Below are positions 37,101-43,262 of a stretch of 64,000 bases of DNA, one piece after another. Numbering within the stretch: position 1 is the first letter of the stretch; each line of letters begins with the position of its first letter. The translations under genes and the position numbers were made by a program. The notes under the pieces are model-generated. The model was not told the origin of the DNA, searched no databases, and saw only the letters and a list, made by a program, of their open reading frames with translations. Origin of the DNA: Ignavibacteriales bacterium (GTDB taxonomy: Bacteria; Bacteroidota; Ignavibacteria; Ignavibacteriales; Melioribacteraceae). The stretch covers positions 1,364,001 through 1,428,000 of the forward strand of contig JAPLFG010000003.1 in NCBI GenBank assembly GCA_026390795.1, read 5' to 3'.

Positions 37101-39247
37101 TTTGTTCCGTTTACATTTAAGTCACGATAAACATAACTGCCGATTGTATTATTGCAAACCGAACAGTCAATTGCTACTGTTACACTGGTTTCAGCTGTAA
37201 CTGTTGCCGAACCATCAACCGGATGACCTTCTGCGCGGGCAGTGTTAATAAGATTGCCGCAATCGGCTGCTTTTACTGTGTACTTTGTATTAGTCGAAGG
37301 AATTGTAAATGTCTGTCCTGCTTCAATCACATCAATATGATAAGCTGTGGTTCCCCAAAGTAAGTTATCAAAAACATCTACACCGCCGTGTAACTCTATA
37401 TCGCCGCAATTTTCTACAGTGATTGTATATGTTATTTTATCGCCGACTTTGTAAGTTGCTTTATCAGCCGTCTTTGTAATTCCAACGCATGTTTTGTAGT
37501 ACCCGAAATTGATTGACAAATTATCATTGCAGCTCAAAGTTGTGGTTACGGAAGTACTATTCTTTGTGTACCATTTTACCGTTGTGGTATTAAAGAAGAC
37601 TCCGCCTGAAGTAAAATTGGAAGAAGCTAAACGAACTTTATAAGTTCCGTTCGATAAATTAATAAAAGAATACTTTCCAGTTGCATCTGTAGTTGTTGTT
37701 GAGATCAAAGTTGTTCCGCTTAATAATTCAACAACAGCTCCTTGAATTCCAGGCTCGCCGGAATCTTTTGTTCCATTTGAATTCAGATCGCGATAAACAT
37801 AACTGCCTAGAGCATTCTTGCAAACTAAATCTGTGCATGAAAGAAATCCTTTATCAACAGTTCCGTTATCAAAATTTTCATTGATTGAAGTTGCGGCATC
37901 ATTAATTTCGCTAAAAGTATGACCATTTAAAGATCCGCCGCCGATTGCTGCCTCTGCATAAGTTAAAAATGCATTAACAGTAATTCCTGTAAAAGGACCG
38001 GTTGCAATTGCCAGATCGCCAAGATTTGTTGCGTTATTACCGATCTTACCTGCAGCATCGTAAGCAACATTTAATTTGAGCGCAGTTAGTTGACCAGAGA
38101 GAACATTAATGCTGGAAGTTGGATTACTATAATTTTGTGTATAAGCCGCGGCGGTTCCGCCATCAGGTAGATAATTCTTAACTGCCGTTGCGCTTGTAAG
38201 TGTTAATTTAAATCCTCCCCCAACTGTTAGCCCGCTTGGAAATACTGTTGAAAAATTTAAATCTCTAATTTTACCAGGTGTGCTGTTAGATGGTCCGCCC
38301 CATCCGCCTTGTGTAAATGTTGTAAAACCTTTTGTGTCGCATGTTCCTGGAGTGCCCGGTGTATACCAGACTATAGTAGAATTGATTTCTTTAATATCTG
38401 TTGTAGGTGTGGCAAGAACTAATTTTTGTTTTCCTGTTGGATCATTTTTATCTACATATCGTGTACCCTGTGCAATTACTACAGTAGCTTGTGCTTTAAC
38501 AGTCGCTGTTCCAGTTCCGCTATATGAAAGTGTAATTGGACCAACTCTGCCGGAAGAATTTGTTGTTCCGCTTGTTGCGCTTAATGTACCAAGATTTTTT
38601 GTGAATGTAATTGGCAAATTAGCAATGGGGTCACCGTTTAGATCTAATGCGTAAACATCGAATGTTGCTGGTGTTCCTTGTACCAATGATTGAGCCGCCG
38701 GAACAAAAATTAAGGATTGAAGAGTAATAGTATTGTTGTGATTAGCCGTTGCATCTGCAATTATTGCGCTTGTTCTGCTTTTTACAGTAGCATCAGAAAT
38801 AGTGTTTACATTTAGACCATCACTGAAATGCCAGATTGCTAACTGAACCGATGCAGCTTCTTTATCATTGTCTGAAAGCTTATTCGTATAACTTGTTTTG
38901 TAAGGGAAGTAATTGTTAAGTATATAAGTCATCTCAGAAGGAGTTGTACCCTCATCCCAATATGTTGGATGTTGACTTGGGTTTACAGTGTGTGCTAAAT
39001 CAATGCAGTAGAATTTTTGCGGTTGACCGTTAAGTGTACCAGTTATAACTCCTGCAAAACCAGTTTGATTATTAAAGCCAAGATTGTTGATCCCCTCAGC
39101 TGTTCCATTAACAACAATTATACTGGTATAATCTAGCGCTCCCGATTTTATGTTACTTTTCTGTTGAGCAACAATCGGGGAGGTTAACAATACGAAGAGT
39201 GATAAAACTAAAACCGCTCTTAAGTAAGTTATTGTACAATTATTCAC
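34178..39247 (-). CDS. Multidomain T9SS surface protein with N-terminal thioester domain
   Basis: 1689 aa from the GTG at 39247, which has a strong SD (AAAAGGAG, 7-nt spacing). Longer starts are possible but carry no signal. Signal peptide, then a Cys-Gln thioester-type domain (about 30-170): FYCIDLAH and ASVQLAIWHFSDG. Next are a Big-1-like domain, a beta-rich segment, two tandem units of SdrD B-like repeat (GSYVYRDLN.NGTKD.GE.GI) plus DUF11-like domain, a third DUF11, a choice-of-anchor A domain, a Ycf48-like propeller and a T9SS sorting domain (QNYPNPFNPTTTIEF ... KKMILMK). It looks like a covalent adhesin exported by T9SS. The upstream promoter resembles sigma54. Confidence 0.87.
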   Translation of the reverse strand: MNNCTITYLRAVLVLSLFVLLTSPIVAQQKSNIKSGALDYTSIIVVNGTAEGINNLGFNNQTGFAGVITGTLNGQPQKFYCIDLAHTVNPSQHPTYWDEGTTPSEMTYILNNYFPYKTSYTNKLSDNDKEAASVQLAIWHFSDGLNVNTISDATVKSRTSAIIADATANHNNTITLQSLIFVPAAQSLVQGTPATFDVYALDLNGDPIANLPITFTKNLGTLSATSGTTNSSGRVGPITLSYSGTGTATVKAQATVVIAQGTRYVDKNDPTGKQKLVLATPTTDIKEINSTIVWYTPGTPGTCDTKGFTTFTQGGWGGPSNSTPGKIRDLNFSTVFPSGLTVGGGFKLTLTSATAVKNYLPDGGTAAAYTQNYSNPTSSINVLSGQLTALKLNVAYDAAGKIGNNATNLGDLAIATGPFTGITVNAFLTYAEAAIGGGSLNGHTFSEINDAATSINENFDNGTVDKGFLSCTDLVCKNALGSYVYRDLNSNGTKDSGEPGIQGAVVELLSGTTLISTTTTDATGKYSFINLSNGTYKVRLASSNFTSGGVFFNTTTVKWYTKNSTSVTTTLSCNDNLSINFGYYKTCVGITKTADKATYKVGDKITYTITVENCGDIELHGGVDVFDNLLWGTTAYHIDVIEAGQTFTIPSTNTKYTVKAADCGNLINTARAEGHPVDGSATVTAETSVTVAIDCSVCNNTIGSYVYRDLNVNGTKDTGEAGIAGVIVELVQGTTVTPTTTDVNGHYSFTNVLNGTYTVRIAASNFTSGGAFYNTAQTKWYTKNSTSVNTTLNCNDNLSINFGYYKTCVTITKSADKQSYNKGETITYSFLVENCGDIQLHGGIDIFDAMLNTSGNHLIKHIDVLDPHQSTTFTMSYVTGDGDCGQLVNTARAEGHPVDGSATVIDESTWTVNIICQDKADIKIEKLVDNANPKCDDQVTFTIKASNLGPNTATGVQVSDLLPAGLDYISSTASQGSYSNTTGIWNIGTIANGAFETLTITVKVDCGNINNSTFNLGTAKDYNLFVIEDAIQPSSDTQGKVAVGRDAQFANYSVGDQLPANSGDVLIVGRDLTYTSGAVYSGNIVYGHSTNLPLSMVSIAGGSLRKDTPINFAAEKVYLENLSTTLSTYTVNGTTTSQWGGLNLTGSDPFLNIFSVSGSVLSTANNFEINVPNGSVVLVNIDGTNVNWTGGLVVNGTAISNVLYNFYQATSLTISGIDVRGTILAPFAAVNFASGVLNGQMICKSLTGMGQFNFVMFGGQIPFEKKVTNVASVSSCLTPDPNSSNNTSSATITMTNTTTGTGSNGNNGNNGNGTWTNVCSFAQGEIVYTMLYDGGNIYAGTWGGKIYKSTDAGKTWLRVNNGMNVSFIWSLIKFNGSVYAATEKGVFKFDGTTAVGLDGKDVHALATDGTTLYAGTWGYGVFKSTNGTTWAELNNNTFGGFLAIQSLTIKGSELFAGTAGGGIFKSTDGMNFSKLTCGYSVIWSLASTSTTLFSGTYGNGLYRSDDNGMSFTKVTSLDITFVYSISVDLSGKIYVSSLTNGVFVSSDNGGTWTSLGMSGSGVSAMMVNPNSSDVYVGTKEGKVFSISSNNGITAVEDNTEVPTEFKLAQNYPNPFNPTTTIEFAVTKSGVYSLKVYNVLGEEVANLVDNQLASGLHKVNFDASRLASGMYIYRLSGSNVNISKKMILMK

Positions 39248-39254
39248 GATACGA

Positions 39255-39262
39255 CTCCTTTT
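39255..39262 (-). promoter_or_regulatory. Shine-Dalgarno that fixes a GTG start
   Basis: AAAAGGAG on the minus strand, 7 nt before the GTG at 39247-39245. It is stronger than most ribosome sites in the window and decides the start of the surface protein. Confidence 0.7.
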
Positions 39263-39288
39263 GATAATTAAATAAGTGAGCAGTAAAA

Positions 39289-39304
39289 GGCAATCATGAT
39301 GCCA
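39289..39304 (-). promoter_or_regulatory. Candidate sigma54 (RpoN) promoter
   Basis: The minus strand reads TGGCATCATGATTGCC, matching TGGCAC-N5-TTGCA with correct GG/GC spacing and two mismatches (C to T at the end of the -24 box, A to C at the end of the -12 box). It lies about 40 nt before the GTG start. The rest of 39305-39635 holds no supported gene. Confidence 0.4.
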
Positions 39305-39635
39305 CATCAATGTTTTGTTTTTAGCCGAAAATCGCCACTTTTAGATGATTATTTAACGTGAATATGTTTCAAAATGATATACCATATTTTATTGAGCCAG
39401 CTAAAAAGCGGGTGTAATCGCCTTATTCTAATCAACTTACTTGAACTTCTCACAGAAAACCCTTTCTGCTTTTCAAGCGTAAAAAGCTATCGGTTAATAA
39501 AAAAGGTTTTGCCTGACCGCATTGCTCTATTGTTTTTGGGATTTTCTCAAAACGGACAGATAAAATGATAAAATATGTTTCTTTGGAAGGATTAATTTTG
39601 GGAAGAACTTTGCGACTTTAAGCCGTGAAGCAGAT

Positions 39636-39700
39636 TGTCATTCAAGAGTGTTTAGCGGGTATCCAATAATAGACTCCGCTAAAAATTTGTGGGAATGACA
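39636..39700. repeat. Palindromic repeat family C
   Basis: Outer arms TGTCATTC (39636-39643) and GAATGACA (39693-39700) with inner arms TTTAGCGG (39651-39658) and CCGCTAAA (39676-39683). A 65-bp nested inverted repeat, related in style but not in sequence core to family A. Only one copy was seen. Confidence 0.55.
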
Positions 39701-39777
39701 CAACATAAGCTGGTAATTCACCCCGAAAAAAGTAAATTATTTATTGTTTTGAATTAAAGGCTGCTGAAAAAATGATT

Positions 39778-41217
39778 TTATAAATGTAGGAGGGCTACAT
39801 TTTCTATATGATAAGTATGCGGAAACATATCAACCGGACGGAGCTTCATCAATTTGTAACCGCCGTCGCAAAGTAGTTTTATATCCCGTGCTTGTGTAGC
39901 GGGATTGCAGCTGATATAGACAATTTTTTTCGGCATCAATTCTATAATATCCTTTACGGTCTTTGGATTCATACCGCTGCGGGGAGGATCCGCAATAATA
40001 ACATCCGGTCTATGGCATTTATTTTCTTGAATGACCGGGAGAAAAGATTTATTCAGATCAACGAGCATCGGTTCAAAGTTGGTTACATTGTTCAAACCGA
40101 TATTTACTTTTGCATCTTCTATCGCGGGGGCAACACTTTCAAATCCGTAGATCTGTTTTACATTTTTCGAAATGAAAATCGGGATTGTCCCGGCACCGGA
40201 ATAGAGATCATAAACAATTTCACCTCCTTTAAAATCAGCGAATTCAAGAGCAGTTGAAAATAATCTTTCTGCTTGCGATGTATTGGTCTGAAAAAACGAA
40301 TTGGCGCTTATTCTAAATTTCCAATTGCCGATCAAATCATATATAAATCCGCTGCCGTGAGAAATGATTTCATAATCACCATAAGCAACTTGTGAAAGTT
40401 TTTTATTTATGTTATAAACGATAGTAGTTATTTGAGGAAAGCGAATTAATAGCTCTTCTTTATATTGTATTAACAAGCGTTCATTCTCTTCCGAGACGAC
40501 CAAATTTATCATTAAATCGTTTTTCAAAAATGACTGCTTTATTACCAAATTTCTTAAAAATCCGGTATGTTTTTGGGCAGAATAAGGTAAAGTCTGTTGA
40601 TTTTTGAAAAAGTCGCGTGTGAAATTTAATATGCCGTTACTAACCTCCGATTGAAGCCAGCAGCCGTCAATATCGAGGACTTTATCATAAAGTCCGGGAA
40701 TATGCAATCCCAACGCGAAGTCTTTATCTGGTATTTCTTGCATCGAACCGATCTCATTTTCACTCAACCATCGTTTATCTGCAAAGGAATATTCCATTTT
40801 ATTCCGGTAATAAAATATTTTTTCTGCCGGAATAATTGGCTCAATTATCAAATCGGTAAAACCACCTATTCTTTCAAAAATATCCTTTACTTGTTCTTCC
40901 TTGAATTTGATTTGCTGTTCGTAATTCAAATCCTGCGATTTACATCCGCCGCAAACGCCAAAGTATTTACAATTTGCGTTTATGCGGAGAGGTGATTTGG
41001 TGAGAATTTCTTTTACTTTTGCTTCGGCGTAGGAAGACCGGATTTTTCTTATTTCTGCAATTACTTTATCACCGGGATAAGAGCCGTCAACAAATATGAC
41101 GAACTTTTTGGCGTTCTCTTCGTTTTGTGTATGAAGTTCTTTGATGATTTTAGCTACACCCTTACCTTCGAATGCGTAACCGGTAATATCTAATTCTAAC
41201 AAGTCTCCCTTCTTCAT
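39778..41217 (-). CDS. 23S rRNA (uracil-5)-methyltransferase RlmD/RumA family
   Basis: 479 aa. N-terminal TRAM-like domain (KGDLLELDITGYAFEGKGVAKI), then an iron-sulfur cluster site (Cys83, Cys89, Cys92 in CKYFGVCGGC, plus a later Cys in LDIDGCWLQ). The SAM fold contains VYDLYSGAGTIPIFI and ADPPRSGM, and YISCNPAT holds the catalytic Cys. It methylates C5 of a uridine in rRNA or tRNA; the exact site is not decidable by eye. The start overlaps the preceding methyltransferase gene by 4 nt (ATGA). Confidence 0.9.
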   Translation of the reverse strand: MKKGDLLELDITGYAFEGKGVAKIIKELHTQNEENAKKFVIFVDGSYPGDKVIAEIRKIRSSYAEAKVKEILTKSPLRINANCKYFGVCGGCKSQDLNYEQQIKFKEEQVKDIFERIGGFTDLIIEPIIPAEKIFYYRNKMEYSFADKRWLSENEIGSMQEIPDKDFALGLHIPGLYDKVLDIDGCWLQSEVSNGILNFTRDFFKNQQTLPYSAQKHTGFLRNLVIKQSFLKNDLMINLVVSEENERLLIQYKEELLIRFPQITTIVYNINKKLSQVAYGDYEIISHGSGFIYDLIGNWKFRISANSFFQTNTSQAERLFSTALEFADFKGGEIVYDLYSGAGTIPIFISKNVKQIYGFESVAPAIEDAKVNIGLNNVTNFEPMLVDLNKSFLPVIQENKCHRPDVIIADPPRSGMNPKTVKDIIELMPKKIVYISCNPATQARDIKLLCDGGYKLMKLRPVDMFPHTYHIENVALLHL

Positions 41218-41927
41218 GAAATCTCTTTCTGAAGAAGTAGTGCAACAAAACCGATAAATTTATCTCCGCCCAATTTTAAGTATGCATTCGATTCATGGCT
41301 AAGTTTATTGAGAATTTTTTTGTGATAGCTCTTTTCCGAACTTGTGAGATCATAAATAGAATCTTCCATAAGCGAGGCGCTCCTGGAGTAATATTTTCTC
41401 AATGTATGTGTCAAATTCTGGCGGACAAGGACGTTAAATTTTCTTTCCGTATAATATTTTTCGACATCATCAACAAACAAAGGAAGGAGATCGGAGGAAT
41501 CAAAAATATCTTGAACAAATTGAGGATAATCTTTTCTTAGCGCCACAACTTCGCCGACGCATAAAAAGCCGCCCGGTTTTAATAGACGCTTCAATTCTTT
41601 TATTATTTTGTTTCGCTTGGTTAAAGAGATTGAAGCTTGCGCATAAATCAGATCGAATGATGAGTCATCAAAATCGGTCACTTCAAAATCCATCAAGCGG
41701 ACATTCACTTTTGGCGTGGACTCTAAAATTAGTTTTGAGTTCATCAACGAATCGTAATCTTCGACTATCAATTCAACATCAGTTCCAAAATGGCTCGATA
41801 GTTCAATTGCCATCTCTTCGCTATTCGATCCGACTACAAGAATGCGCTGAGCAGAATTTTTAAAATTGCTGATTAAAAATTCAATTTGCCGGTCTAAACC
41901 GGGTAATAAACAATTATCTATTTTCAT
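41214..41927 (-). CDS. Class I SAM-dependent methyltransferase
   Basis: 237 aa. Motif I is RILVVGSNSEEMAIEL, a degenerate form of VLDxGxGxG. Motif II region VELIVEDYDSL; post motif FDLIYAQASISL; then LLKPGGFLCVGEVV. The substrate is unknown. The gene is coupled (4-nt overlap) to the RlmD-like gene, so it could also act in RNA modification, but this is inference from position only. Confidence 0.75.
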   Translation of the reverse strand: MKIDNCLLPGLDRQIEFLISNFKNSAQRILVVGSNSEEMAIELSSHFGTDVELIVEDYDSLMNSKLILESTPKVNVRLMDFEVTDFDDSSFDLIYAQASISLTKRNKIIKELKRLLKPGGFLCVGEVVALRKDYPQFVQDIFDSSDLLPLFVDDVEKYYTERKFNVLVRQNLTHTLRKYYSRSASLMEDSIYDLTSSEKSYHKKILNKLSHESNAYLKLGGDKFIGFVALLLQKEIS

Positions 41928-41975
41928 ATTGGAAAGATAATAAAAGAGCGGATGAATATGTTCTCAATGCAGTTC

Positions 41976-43097
41976 TTACTTAAGCAAAATCATTTTCTTC
42001 GTTTGAATAAAATTGCCTGCTTTTAGTTGATAAAAGTAAACACCGGAAGGTAATTGAAAATGACGAATTGAAAATTGAGAATTGTAATTTCCGGGCTCCT
42101 GCTCTTTGTCAACAAGTAATGCCACTTCTCTTCCCAGCATATCATAAACTTTTAACTGCACATGGCTGAAAGCTGAAAGCTGATAGCTGATAACTGTAGA
42201 TGGATTAAACGGATTGGGGTAGTTCTGATACAAGACAAAGTTCAGCGGAAGATCTTTTGTGTTTGCTACCTTTGTTGCGGAAGGATCGGGACTCCCAGCA
42301 TCCACCCATGCCGTATAAATAAGAGATGCAAGCCTGCTCGAAGCTTCTGAAAAAAGTCGTATCGTAAAGTTGCCCGTTAGGTCCCAAAGTTTTTGGTAAT
42401 AGATGCTGTTACTTGTGCTACCACCCGCAAAGGATTTTGCTGATTTATCAGCACTTAGTACCGAATCAACACATTTGTAATTTTCATAAATATAAGAGAA
42501 GACAAAATCTCTCACAGTTGTAACATACTTTGCTGAATCGGGAGTGTATTGAATCAAATTTTGGTAATTGCCAATCAGTGTTGATTCATACCTTGAATGA
42601 ACTCCGCTCTGTCCGCTAAGCTGTCCGTTATAATTCTTTGTAATGTGAAGAGGCATATGCGAGTCGCCTACATAATGACCTAAGTCCGCAGCAGTAAGTT
42701 GTGCTCTGTTAAAGTCCTTTCTACTAAATTGAGCTTTTAAAGAGTCGAATGTGGCTATAATTGCCCAAGGCAGAATACCGTTATCCATAACAAACGTGTT
42801 GCCGTATTTTGCTGTAAGGGAATAATAATCCTGAGGTATTGTGTGGGTAGAGTTAAACTCGGAATACTCGTCAATATCAATGAAATGTTTCGGTGATTCG
42901 TTTGGATCGTTGTCTTTTCTGTTGTCCGCATCAGATGCATGTTGAGCAAGGATAGACGACCAAGAGAAGAATTGATTCATCTGCGCGGGAAATGATATAA
43001 CAGTTTTTATGTTAATTATTTTGTGTCCAACCGCTCCCCAACCAACAAACAGGAGTGAAACAATAACCAGCAGTAAAGTCGTATATTTATTTTTCAC
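41976..43097 (-). CDS. T9SS-secreted zinc-dependent phospholipase C-like enzyme
   Basis: 374 aa. I chose the GTG at 43097 because AAGGA lies 5 nt upstream and the signal peptide then ends right before WGAVGHK, so Trp becomes the mature N-terminus. In the PLC/P1-nuclease family this residue is a zinc ligand. Other ligands: His in GHK, HASDAD, HFIDID, LGHYVGDSHMPLH and GVHSRYE; the HxxxE spacing favours phospholipase C over S1/P1 nuclease (HxxxD). The C-terminus is a T9SS domain (QNYPNPFNPSTVISY ... KKMILLK). Two heptanucleotide tandem repeats lie inside the sorting domain coding region. Confidence 0.8.
   Translation of the reverse strand: MKNKYTTLLLVIVSLLFVGWGAVGHKIINIKTVISFPAQMNQFFSWSSILAQHASDADNRKDNDPNESPKHFIDIDEYSEFNSTHTIPQDYYSLTAKYGNTFVMDNGILPWAIIATFDSLKAQFSRKDFNRAQLTAADLGHYVGDSHMPLHITKNYNGQLSGQSGVHSRYESTLIGNYQNLIQYTPDSAKYVTTVRDFVFSYIYENYKCVDSVLSADKSAKSFAGGSTSNSIYYQKLWDLTGNFTIRLFSEASSRLASLIYTAWVDAGSPDPSATKVANTKDLPLNFVLYQNYPNPFNPSTVISYQLSAFSHVQLKVYDMLGREVALLVDKEQEPGNYNSQFSIRHFQLPSGVYFYQLKAGNFIQTKKMILLK
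42052..42086 (+). repeat. Heptanucleotide tandem repeat 1 (AATTGAR type)
   Basis: Five 7-bp units: AATTGAA, AATGACG, AATTGAA, AATTGAG, AATTGTA. It lies within the phospholipase C-like gene, where it encodes NSQFSIRHFQ in the T9SS sorting domain. Confidence 0.65.
42165..42192 (+). repeat. Heptanucleotide tandem repeat 2 (GCTGAWA type)
   Basis: Four 7-bp units: GCTGAAA, GCTGAAA, GCTGATA, GCTGATA, with a fifth degenerate ACTGTAG. It lies in the same gene, encoding the segment YQLSAFS of the sorting domain. Confidence 0.7.
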
Positions 43098-43228
43098 AAC
43101 AATCCTTATCATTAACAAAATTGGGGATGCAAATCTAATAAAATAGCAGTCGAGAATGATGATATATAAAAGAAATAACTCTTGAAGAAAAAACGGCTCT
43201 CAAAAGAAAGCTGCTTCTCAATAAACTT

Positions 43229-43260
43229 CTTGCCTCTAGCCTCTTACCTCTAACCCCTTG
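43229..43260 (+). repeat. Heptanucleotide tandem repeat 3 (CTWRCCT type)
   Basis: Units CTTGCCT, CTAGCCT, CTTACCT, CTAACCC and a partial CTTG. It fills the end of the 165-nt gap between the phospholipase C-like and endonuclease I genes, stopping 2 nt before the stop codon of the latter. Confidence 0.65.
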
Positions 43261-43262
43261 CA

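Noticed and set aside
38280-38654. 124-codon plus-strand frame
   Set aside because: Antisense to the thioester surface protein; no signal of its own.
39374-39568. 64-codon open frame on the plus strand
   Set aside because: No ribosome site, no family similarity, biased hydrophobic composition, and it lies in a non-coding region between a promoter and a repeat.
42052-43260. CRISPR array
   Set aside because: Repeats are 7 bp and directly tandem, with no spacers and no cas genes.
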